Shown here: positions 1 through 9,231 of the stretch, in pieces
Layout: every line of letters starts with the position of its first letter
Position numbering within the stretch: the first letter of the stretch is position 1
Assembly: GCF_050908995.1 (NCBI RefSeq)
Contig: NC_135119.1
Location: 23,651,001 to 23,715,000, forward strand
Length of the DNA stretch: 64,000 bases
Direction of reading: 5' to 3'
From: Andrena cerasifolii
Lineage: Eukaryota > Arthropoda > Insecta > Hymenoptera > Andrenidae
Position numbers and translations under genes: made by a program
The notes under the pieces: generated by a model
Databases searched by the model: none
What the model saw: the letters and a program-made list of their open reading frames with translations, nothing else
What the model was told of the DNA's origin: nothing

Positions 1-399
1 CTAATCCTTCCAGCTTCTCAAAAAAACTTTGGGTAGCCGGGTCCCCTACGAGTCAAAAAGTAACAGCTCTGATCCAAAAATCAAAGCAATCTGAGACGAA
101 CACCTGAAAATCATATAACTTTGAGGGGTTGTTTCACCCCCTAAATATGAAAACTGGCCGCTATAAAAAAAACACGTATATCTTATTTTTCGGTCCTCTA
201 AAACATATCCAAAAATCAAAGCAATCGGAGGCGGACACCTGGGATACTCTCCTTGTAAGTGTCGCTTGTATCGTATAAACGTAGAGAACAGAGTAAACTA
301 TTAATGTAATATCAACGTAACTCCGATGAGAATATTTTCAAATCGACGCTTATACAGTTATTAAGTTATGAAAACTTGATAATCTTATTTGTTAATAAG
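1..399. repeat. Diverged interspersed repeat with a 135 bp direct repeat
   Basis: No coding exon is visible here. A segment containing ccaaaaatcaaagcaatc occurs twice (about 74-106 and 209-241), 135 bp apart, which suggests a tandemly built repeat. The first 35 bases resemble the right arm of the palindromic element near 6210-6260 (ctaatccttc, agcttct), so a second, diverged member of that family probably ends here. The upstream WWOX exons, including the first WW domain, must lie outside the window. Confidence 0.5.
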
Positions 400-1817
400 A
401 ATTGCCGTCCGGATGGGAACGATGCGTGTCGGACGACGGCAAAGTTTTATTCGTTGATCATATGAATCGCACGATAACGTACACAGATCCACGACTCGCG
501 TTCGCTACGGAATACAGAGAGTTGTCGCAACCTGTACGACAACGGTTCGACGGGAGTAGTACAGCGTTGTCCGTTCTGCATGGTCGAGATTTAAGAGGCA
601 AAGTGGCCATTGTCACAGGCGCTAATACCGGTATAGGTGAGTAACAATAACTAAGTTATTTCGATAATACATTTCCTCACCGTTAAACCAATGGTATTCT
701 TACAGGATTCGAAACTGCTAGATCATTAGCATTGCATGGTTGCAAAGTTATATTAGCTTGTAGAGATATCAAAAAAGGCGAAGAAGCAGTACAAAGAATA
801 CAACAGGAAAGGGATAACGTGACGTGCGAAACGCTGCATTTAGATTTGTCCTCTTTATACAGCGTTAAAGAGGCAGCTGAGAAGTTTAAACAAAAATATA
901 GGTAAATTTACATCGTAAATGAAGCTTATCGGTAAGGATAGTAACATCGCCATCGAAAAATTACTCGATACTGATGTACTTTACATTTTCAGAACACTAC
1001 ACATTCTTATACTAAACGCTGGAGTTTTTGCGATTCCCTACGAGCTCACGAAAGATGGTTACGAAACAACATTTCAAGTGAATCATCTCTCGCAATTTTA
1101 TTTCACCCTTTTGTTGGAGCATCCGATTCGAAGTTGCCACAATTCTAGGGTAGTGATCGTTTCCAGTGAATCACACAGGTGTCAAGTTTCTTACCAAATA
1201 AAATTACGCACAGCAATTGAAATCTTTAATTCTAGTTTAACGATCGAGCCGATATATAACATTCTGTTCCTACTTCTTAACAGGTTTTCATCTCTCCGAA
1301 CAGTAGAAGATTTTCATCAATTGACTCTTTCCCCTCCTGCGTATAAATATTGGTTTATGGGAGCGTATAATGACTCTAAGTTGTGTAATATTCTGTTCGC
1401 ACAAGAATTGGCAAAGCGTTGGCCGTCTGTGAGCGTGTTCAGTTGCCATCCCGGTAACATGGTTTCTTCCTCCCTGTCCCGCTACTCGTGGACGTTACGA
1501 TTATTGTTCATGCTGGTGCGACCATTCACAAAATCACTGGTACGATGCTCGTTGGTGAGAAATAATAATCTGCGAAATGTCTGATTATAATTATTCGAAC
1601 TTTACAGCAACAGGCGGCAAGCACGTCAGTTTTCTGCGCGACCGCGCCAGAACTGGAAGGCGTAACTGGAGTTTATTTCAATAACTGTTACCGCTGCGAT
1701 CCATCGAATACAGGATTAGATCCTGCACTCGCATCGAGATTGTGGTCCGTTAGTCAAGAAATGATTATAAGCATTATGAAAAAAGACAAACTTTGGGAAA
1801 CGTTAGCGCTGAAATGA
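400..1817 (+). CDS. WWOX: WW domain-containing oxidoreductase, 3' part (five exons)
   Basis: Exons 400-636, 706-901, 993-1178, 1284-1539 and 1608-1817 join in phase with GT-AG introns of 68-105 bp. The first visible exon encodes the second WW domain (LPSGWERC, VDHMNRTITYTDPRLAF), as in WWOX. It then enters a short-chain dehydrogenase fold: the cofactor motif TGANTGIG spans the first intron, LNAG follows, then the serine segment IVSSESH and the catalytic YNDSK (YxxxK). The C-terminal stretch RPFTKSLQQAA, ELEGVTGVYFNNCYRC matches the vertebrate WWOX tail. WWOX is a tumour-suppressor-type oxidoreductase that binds PPxY partners through its WW domains; its physiological substrate is uncertain. 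The start codon and first WW domain are upstream of the window, so the gene is partial here. Nothing looks broken. An AATAAA lies 114 bp past the stop. Confidence 0.95.
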
Positions 1818-1930
1818 AGTATAATTATAAATGAAGAAAGATTGGTAAACCACAAAAACCAGAAAGAGTTTTAACTAGAAAGAGTTATATATATTTACTT
1901 TTATTTTATTACAAGCTGTATTATATATTC

Positions 1931-1936
1931 AATAAA
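1931..1936 (+). terminator. Poly(A) signal for WWOX
   Basis: Canonical AATAAA in AT-rich DNA just downstream of the WWOX stop codon. It is the first such motif after the stop, so a likely cleavage signal. The cleavage site itself cannot be seen. Confidence 0.5.
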
Positions 1937-2316
1937 ATGGTTCTTATGTCTTTTATACGTTGACACATTTTTCTCCTGTTTCCGCTACGTTCTAAACAAT
2001 CGGTATTTATTTTCTCGGAATGAGATTTTTTTTCAAAGTATTTCTAATTGATTTTGCGAAACAGGTAATTTATGAGTCGTAAATATTCCCGAAGAATTTT
2101 ATAATTAAAGATCTTGCTTCAGCTGCACGAGGAACAATAAATAATCCTGCAATAACTTTTTAAACAAAGTACTGACATGTGTGAAAGTAACGGCAGTTTC
2201 ACATTTAAAAATGGCTCTCTTTTTACCACTGTCAACCATGTAGCAATCACAGTAGCTTAAAATTTTCCGTGGTCAAAATTTAGAAAAGTGTAATTCCATC
2301 GTCGTTTAAAGACGTT

Positions 2317-2457
2317 ATGAATAATTACGTACACAGATTCTTGGAATCTACTATTGGTAATATATTTGGTAAGGACGTAACTTGCAGGGAGCCAGTGCAC
2401 CGTTGCGATGAGTACCAACCGGGCGTTTTAACGGAATTTGGGAGAACAGGTATAAAA
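2317..2457 (+). other. Candidate short first exon (47 codons), unassigned
   Basis: An ATG opens 47 codons that end exactly at a consensus donor (AAA|gtaagt). The composition is protein-like, rich in charged residues and Cys (GKDVTCREPVHRCDEYQPG). The frame (phase 0) would fit a splice to an acceptor at about 3635, running on into the MICOS ORF (IYVYMKLFKKF). It would also fit an acceptor at about 2538 opening about 45 codons. I recognise no family. It could be a small separate gene, an upstream MICOS exon or chance. Confidence 0.2.
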
Positions 2458-3644
2458 GTAAGTATCTAATTAACAGCTCCCTTGAAATCCGAATACTTTT
2501 AATGAATCACATAATTTCAATCTGTTTTTGGAAGCTCAAATTTCCTTGGCGCAGCTCTCCGACCTTCTTTTTTTCACCGTTACAAATTTTTGCAAATGAC
2601 TGCGTAAACTCGAACTACATCGCGTCAATTTATTACAAAATGATGTCAGCTTTTAATTTTAGTAGTTAAATTGTATATCATATGAGTAAATATCTTTGTA
2701 AAGTCTGTGTTCAAATCTGGTAAGTACATTTATTGTATTATACGTTAATTATAATTCGTAAATATATAGTTTCTTCTCGGTTGTCCGTCGATAACCGTAA
2801 ATTCGAAGCAATCGAAATTTTAATTCAGCTACAATTGTAACAATACTCGACAGTTTTTAATCAATTATAATTGCAATGGTTATGAAGCATTTTTAATGAA
2901 TTTCGGTTGCAACTATTCTGGTGACATTTTCAGTTCGAAATTCCCGTTGGAAGTATCACAAATAACATTTCAATTGTCCCACGAACTTATTTACGACCGT
3001 AATATTGTAATTGCAATTATCTTGATAATTAGTATATTTACGTTACAAATGAAGAGGTTAATAACATATGCTATTCTGCAGAAAAGATCCCACAGATCTA
3101 AGAATCCCTTCGCAAATTTACCAAATTTTAAATGTGGATGGAAATGATTAGTTCGTTTTCCGGTTGATAACTTATCTTGTTCGAAATGGACACCAGGCGT
3201 CGCACACTTATAAAACACGCTGAAATTTTGGTCTGCTAGAGTATGCTCCGACTGCTCTGACACTGGCGCACTTTAATTTTAGAAAGAATATTTACCCATT
3301 TTCGCGAATGTTGCGAGATATTTTTATATAATCCGCGAGCGACCTATAAATTCGAAAGCAGGCTTTTAATTCGAACGTACTTCGTGCACTTTAAAATGCA
3401 GCGAACGATGGTAATTATACGGTTATGTAGGCACGGACTACACGGATCATTATTAAAATATCTTTTTTACCATTTTCGATTAAATAATTTCTCTTACGTT
3501 GTATATCAATGAAACGTAAATGGATCTGTTAGCAAAGCTCAATGATGTTAATAAAAAGTTGTAACGGGTCTGGGGCGCGAGTACAGACCATTTTCTTTAA
3601 ATATTATTAATAATACACGAGAGAGAAATCAGATATATGTTTAC

Positions 3645-6600
3645 ATGAAGTTGTTCAAGAAATTCTTGATGCCCTGCGGACTATGCGCTGCGGTACCAAC
3701 GATGAAACCTGCCAGCCCAGCCGAAGGACATACCGTGCCTTGTAATAGCGAAGCATCACCCAAACAATTAATAAAACCATCCGAACTACCCATTTACACT
3801 GTTGAAGATGGGTATTCTAAAAAGATGCCATGGTAACGCAAGTAATTTCATATTGTTGAATTTATTTTTATTCTCTTACATAAAAGAATCTTGTAAAGAA
3901 TTCCCCTTTCATTTAAATGTAAACGTATTGCTCTGCGAACGATAATCTACGTCTTGTATTTTGTATCTGCCTGCTTAAACACTTTATATCATAAAAATGA
4001 AATCACCACGATCTATTGCAGCCCAGAGAGTTCTTCGGTCGTGCAGCAAAACGTTAGGAAGATACGTGAAGCAGTGCAAGGGTTGAAAGTTATGTACAAC
4101 GACGTTTCTAATAATGTTTCTGCGACCATTGAAAATTGTAAATGTACGTATTTACATCTAATACCAGATTTCAATATTTACGCTGTTATTTGTGAATTCG
4201 GATATTATTCCGAAAGGGACTGGCGGCCAATCGAGATGAGGTTTGGCGGGAGGAGGTGTGGACCCTAAATCTAAAATTGTAGCTTCGGGTATTTATTAGT
4301 TTTCGAAATATTAATACAAAAATATTGTTAATTTTTTTGGACGTTGGTGCAGGCCCCCGTACTCTGGAATCCTCCTGTCCCCCCATTTTTTAATTTTTAA
4401 ATTTTGTAGCCACAGTCTCATTTTTAGCATCGCCAAATTCACATCGGTTCGCTACCATGCTTTACGCGACCGCGAGCGGGCACGCGCCCCCCGCACTAAG
4501 GGGTCGTCCTTAAATTACGTAAGGCTTTTTTGGGGGGGGAGGGAGTCGCGAATATCTTACGTTTTCTTACAGAGGGGGGAGGGGAGTCAGGTAGCGTCTT
4601 ACGTAATATTTTTCAACTTAATTTTCAATAAATATAAATTCTATTATTAATGTTCCAGAAAAGTTGTTTTAATTTAAATTTCACGAAACCGAGTTACATG
4701 AATTATATAAATCTTTAACAGAATTTTAATAACTGATAAAATTAAATGTAAAAAATATTACGTAAGGCAGGAGTTGCAATATCAAATCTTACGAATTCTT
4801 ATACTGGGGGAGGGAGGGAGTACGAAATCGCTAAAATTACCCTTACGTGATTTAAGGACGGCCCCTAATCTAGCCCCAACCAATACTGATACCTGGGACA
4901 ATTTGGAAAGTGGAATGCGTTGTGTCGGTATAAGTCAAGAGAAATATTGTTAAGAGGAGGGACCGTGGTAAAGTGATTAAAAAAAATCAGTAAGGTCTAC
5001 CCTTTTATGCACAATTAACCCTATATCTTTAGAACGCATTAATTGCCGAAGCTAAAATTTTATATTTGGGGTCTTTCGACACCCCTCGTAATTCTCACCA
5101 AGTTTCATCTCGATCGGCCACCAGCCCCTTTCGGAAGTACAGCCATGAATTCTTTACCATTATTTTTATCGGTTTACAGCGTCGTGCGAATAATATGAAC
5201 TTTAGTTTGTATCGAGCGCCGTGTAATTGCTATATGGTTTTGGAATAATTACATCTTTGTCTTTTGTAGTTGTGATTGATTACCTTCAAGATGAAAGCAA
5301 TCTTATGCCACGAGCAGGAGCTGTCGGTATCGGTGGTTTGTCGGGACTGGTGCTGGGTCTCAGGGGAGGTTTCTTTAAACGATTGGTTTATACTAGCACA
5401 GGTGCTGGTATCGTTGGAGCTGTCTGTTTCCCTCGAGAAACGAAAGAAGCATTTAATACGGTGGAACACTACGGAAATATTGGATATAATTTCATTTACG
5501 GTGGTACGTATATTCATTGATATTTTGGTATTCTAAGACAGTTGTTTTATAAATGAAATGTTATCGGATTTCGCGAAATATATGTACTAATAAAGATTGC
5601 TTTAGTCTTTTCAAACATCTTTGGAAAGTGTATAAAGAATTTCGTAAACTTGCGTATAAATGAAAGGAAGTTTAAAACTTTTAAAATCGCATAACTTTTT
5701 TAGAATTAGACCAAACGACATGAGTTTTTTTTAGAAGCTAGAAGGATTAGTTTGCTAAGTGACGTGTTTCGTCGTTTTGAAGAAAATTCAATTGGTCTTA
5801 ATAGTAAAAAAAATAGTAAATGTCGTTTTTTAAACTTTTTTTGTGAGTCCGTAATGGAAATTCAAAAAGCCCGTTTGTACATAGAAGTAAATTGTATACA
5901 TGCCTAAAATTTCATCAAAATCGGTTAACGTTGCTCTGAGCTATAAACGCTTAAAGATCGCGGAATAAGGTCGAAAATCGCTAAATTTCCGAAATCAGCG
6001 ATTTTTTACCTTATTCTGCGATCTTTAAGCGTTTATAGCTCAGAGCAACGTTAACCAATTTTGATGAACTTACTTCAATTTATAAACAAGTTTTTTGATT
6101 TTTCGTTACAGGCTCGAATAAAAAAGTTTTAAAAAAACGCTATTTACTATTTTTTTTTTTGCTATTCCGATCAATTGCATTTTTTTCAAAACTAGGAAAC
6201 ACGTCACTTGGCAAACTAATCCTTCTAGCTTCTGAAACAAAACTCATGTAGTTTGGACCAATTCGAACGAAGTTATGCGATTTTAAAAATTGTGAACTTT
6301 CTTTCGTCCGCCACTGTAAATGGCAAGCAACGTAGACTTTACTAAAAATTTAGTTTCATTATTGCAAAGTATAGTAGATTAGAGGAAAGTATGATGTTCG
6401 ACAACGATATACCGGAAGTGACCAAATTTTTACTTGTAATATAAAAATATAGATTATTGACGAAGCCAAAGATTTCAACGTATTACATTCGTAATTTCAG
6501 TGAAACCAGGAGATAGCAAAAAGGAAATTTCGCTTAAAGAAATTCCATTAATGCAGACTCTGCTCGAATCAGAATTTGTTAATATGGTACTTCATCCATT

Positions 6601-7076
6601 TAAACAGAATACATCGAATACTGCTACCGACAAAACGGAGGTAGGATGCAACAACAGAATCACCTTATTGCATCATTCCTCCTGTACCTTCGATTACCTT
6701 AACACATAGTTCGTCACCGTATTCGAAAATGTATTTTTGGGCAACATAGGTTCAGCTGCTCTCAATATCCTTCGAAGCTGTTTTTCGTATACCTTTCAGA
6801 GAGCGTATAAATTATTAATGAAGCGTAGATTAATTAAGGAGGTGACTGACTAGTCATCGTTCAACAAAAGATGATTTTTCATCCTTTATTTGTGAAATTA
6901 ATATAGTTCTTGGACAGTCGGAGGAGGATAAGTTACTAGAATCTCGCTGTGTTTCGTTTCAACGTAAACATGGAGATCGTTCAAAACCTTTAGAGTCAGT
7001 AATATTGAACGAACCATCGCCTATAGGAGAGACACAAAATTTAAATGATGAAGACGCTTGGATTAAATCGGAGTAA
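3645..7076 (+). CDS. APOO: MICOS complex subunit MIC26/MIC27 (apolipoprotein O family)
   Basis: Exons 3645-3832, 4022-4143, 5270-5503, 6501-6640 and 6918-7076 join in phase and give about 280 residues. The N terminus (MKLFKKFLMPCGLCAAVP) looks like a short mitochondrial targeting or signal segment. SELPIYTVEDG matches the conserved region before the helical segment of APOO-type proteins. Exon 3 holds the hallmark pair of glycine-rich membrane helices (GAVGIGGLSGLVLGLRGG, then TSTGAGIVGAVCFP). The C-terminal tail is polar and acidic. Family members sit in the inner mitochondrial membrane in the MIC10 subcomplex and help shape cristae junctions. Introns 2 and 3 are loaded with repeats (4195-5152, 5660-6306). 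The last exon uses the acceptor ending at 6917; the nearer AG at 6906 gives a frame with an early stop. An alternative last exon is possible at 7237. I cannot separate the APOO from the APOOL branch. Confidence 0.88.
4195..5152. mobile_element. Terminal-inverted-repeat element in MICOS intron 2
   Basis: The left end, from gaattc at 4195 through ccgaaagggactggcggcc, is repeated in reverse complement at the right end (about 5095-5152, ending at gaattc). The arms diverge by a few bases over about 55 bp. The interior has no transposase frame, so it is non-autonomous. Internal segments such as ttcgctaccatgctttacgcg and ccaaccaatact recur at 14.7-14.9 kb, so both loci carry one repeat family. It is split by a younger element at 4500-4865. 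Confidence 0.7.
4500..4865. mobile_element. 366 bp PIF/Harbinger-like MITE, nested, TSD TAA
   Basis: Termini ggggtcgtccttaaattacg and its reverse complement with one or two mismatches (right end cgtgatttaaggacggcccc) form inverted repeats of about 25 bp. TAA flanks both sides (4497-4499 and 4866-4868). A 3 bp TWA duplication is typical of PIF/Harbinger elements. The related repeat at 14.87 kb reads gcactaatttagcaccaacc without an insertion, which supports TAA as the duplicated target. There is no coding capacity. Confidence 0.75.
5660..6306. repeat. Foldback (palindromic) element in MICOS intron 3
   Basis: Two arms of roughly 300 bp face each other around a centre near 5990. For example, cgcggaataaggtcg is mirrored by accttattctgcgatc, and tgctaagtgacgtgtttc by aaacacgtcacttggca. 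Arms differ by scattered substitutions. There is no coding frame and the target duplication is not clear. The window start (1-35) resembles part of the right arm. Confidence 0.75.
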
Positions 7077-7236
7077 TTACATAGGTACCCTCCCCAATCT
7101 CTACATTCCGGTGTTCTCATAAACGATTCCTTCCTATTCCTTGAAATTTATCCTTATACAATCATTATTCAGTGTCATTAATTATTATTATTTAAACGTT
7201 AATATATCGATATCTTATTCTTCTGTTATGTTTTAG

Positions 7237-7278
7237 GAGAATTCGCCTGCAAGTAAATCAGAAATAAAAAAGGAATAA
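7237..7278 (+). other. Possible alternative last exon of the MICOS gene
   Basis: A strong polypyrimidine tract and acceptor (cttctgttatgttttag) precede a 14-codon frame that ends in a stop: ENSPASKSEIKKE. It begins in phase 0, the phase in which exon 4 ends at 6640, so it could replace exon 5. It could equally be a spliced 3' UTR segment. An AATAAA follows at about 7359-7364. Confidence 0.3.
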
Positions 7279-8129
7279 AGTATCGCATTCTGTAGTCAAT
7301 GGATATTACATAATATGTATGTAATACAGAAATTGTACAATGTTTTACTACAACTGTAAATAAAGCTCATAAAACATCATTTAAAAGCTTGATATTAAAT
7401 AATGTAATATAATTAGAATGTTGAAAGCGTTTTTATAATTTTCCCTAAATGTGTACGATATATTGAATGTGGTGTAATGTATCAAAACACTTGAAATGTT
7501 GCCAAAAAGAGAAGCAGAATAAATAAATAGTGGAAGTATACGAATTCGTAAAAGATTTCGATGCAAAATTGCATTATACAATTTATTGTAATATTGTCCG
7601 TGCGGGACTGTAATAAACGAATATTTTCATTATCTGTACAGTTATTTATATCCTTTATACAAGAAATTTAAGTATTGTGTTATATAATGTACTATAGTTT
7701 TGCAAATATCACTGTATTTAAATTATTTTGAAAATTCTATAACAATGAAGAAGTCGCCAAAAATCCTTGCAATCGCAGACGATACCTCGTCTGTGGAGCA
7801 ATCATCATTTTTGTCAAAGAAGGACTTATTTCCAAAATTTCAGCCAATTCGGAGCACGGAAGTTTTCGGAAGAACAGCCTTAATTTCTTGGGTTATTCAA
7901 ATTCTCAATTATTCAACACATTTTTCTTATTTGAAATAAATTAGTTTTTATCGAGAAGAAAACTGATTTACCAACCACGTGCCAGTAGTAGTGGCATCAC
8001 TGCCACGGACCCTCATGTTTTCGAAGAAAGTTTTTTATTCGCCAGTGTCACGTGTATTTTCATTTGACGATTACCCAGAGTATAAGAGCAATAATTATTC
8101 CGACAGTGGTCTCGCATTAAAATTCAACA
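7279..8129. other. Intergenic region upstream of MPHOSPH6
   Basis: This holds the MICOS poly(A) region (AATAAA at about 7359) and the MPHOSPH6 5' flank. Open frames at 7700-7939 and 7979-8254 have no matching splice pattern, and the second is out of frame with the real exon 1. I see no repeat or RNA gene. Confidence 0.5.
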
Positions 8130-8862
8130 ATGAATTCGAACAAAGCAAAGTTATCAAAAAGCATTCTGGATATGAAAGTAAGTTAAAAAGGTTACTACGT
8201 TCTCGAGTGTTTTTTCATATTACACAAAATTTTATTCTATTTCATAGTTTATGAAACGGACTAAAGAGAAAGTAGAAAAGCAACTATTTCAAGAAGAAGG
8301 TGAAGAATATTTTGGCAATGAGCTGACAAAACGCATGAAGCAAGAATCGTAAGTTTTCTCAATTCTTAAATACACAAAATTCAACTTGTAGCAGCTGAAT
8401 GTCACTTAGAATGCATATAAAACATGTAATCTTACATTACTGTGTGTATATGTAACTTACATAATCTGTATTAATAAATATAATAAATTCAAAATTCACG
8501 CGAACATATAAGTTTCATAATTTGATATAAAAATGAAAATCTCAATATCTCTCGCTTTTCATTCAAGAGAGAGATTCATCATTCAACCTAGTTATGTCTT
8601 CTGCGAGAAATTAATCGACGGTAGAGTAAGTTATAAAGGAATGAACCCTGAGATAGAGAAATTAATGGAGACAGAACGGGACAATGAGCGCGCTCTGTTA
8701 GAAGCGAAAACAGAAACAGATGTTTCGAATGAGCAAATGGTACAGCATTTCAAGGGTTTAAGGAAAAACATTAAAAGTGATCACAAATGTGAGAAGCCGT
8801 TGAAAAAGAACGACTACAAACCATCGCAAAAGAAACCAAAGTTTTTGAAACCACAAGATTAG
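8130..8862 (+). CDS. MPHOSPH6: M-phase phosphoprotein 6, RNA exosome cofactor
   Basis: Exons 8130-8177, 8248-8348 and 8568-8862 join in phase to give 147 residues (human about 160). Exon 1 encodes MNSNKAKLSKSILDMK and runs into FMKRTKEK, matching the conserved N-terminal LSKNLLRMKFM of the family. The middle carries ERFIIQPSYVFCEKL then GRVSYKGMNPEIEKLM, the family signature. A conserved VSNEQM segment follows, and the protein ends in the diagnostic KFLKPQD. MPHOSPH6 bridges the helicase MTR4 to the nuclear exosome and supports 3' processing of 5.8S rRNA in the nucleolus. The charged Lys-rich tail fits an RNA-associated nuclear protein. The gene is compact, with introns of 70 and 219 bp, and converges on EFHB, whose stop lies 369 bp away. 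The first exon is only 16 codons and easily missed. Confidence 0.92.
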
Positions 8863-9231
8863 TATTAAAATCGAAAACTATTTATATATGTACATAATAA
8901 ATTTAAGTACTTTTTATACAAAAATTACATATTTGATTTAATCCTTCGTTGTCACGCTGGGTGAAAATGACCCATAATTTGACTTTGAGGCAAAGTATTT
9001 TTGAGGCATCATTGAATTCAAACTTTATCTTAGAATTTTTGCGACTTAATTTAACTGACAGTTTTTAAACAGCAGCTGTTTGAAAATTGGCTAGGATCGA
9101 GTCCACTCAGTGTGACAACTACTTTCAAAAAAATAGGTGTGCCAACCGAGGGTTCATGGTGTTGTAAATAAATTTATAGGACACTACAGTTACGAATTAC
9201 ATTTTGTGAAATTTCACACATCCATCACGAG
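8863..9231. other. Shared 3' flank of MPHOSPH6 and EFHB
   Basis: AT-rich spacer between convergent stop codons. An AATAAA at 8896-8901 probably serves MPHOSPH6. A stretch with the flavour of an old interspersed repeat (cgctgggtgaaaatgaccc) lies at about 8950-9130. No gene is seen. Confidence 0.5.

Larger units (their letters stand above)
1818..3644. other. Intergenic / 5' flank between WWOX and the MICOS gene
   Basis: AT-rich DNA with no recognised gene. It holds one exon-like open segment (2317-2457, listed separately). The short overlapping open frames at about 2896-3263 on both strands match no family I know and are probably chance. The MICOS promoter and 5' UTR should lie in the last several hundred bases, but I see no clear TATA box or initiator. 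Confidence 0.5.

Noticed and set aside
7700..8254. Frames of 79 and 91 codons taken as a gene before MPHOSPH6
   Set aside because: No phase-compatible donor and acceptor; the second overlaps the true MPHOSPH6 exon 1 in another frame.
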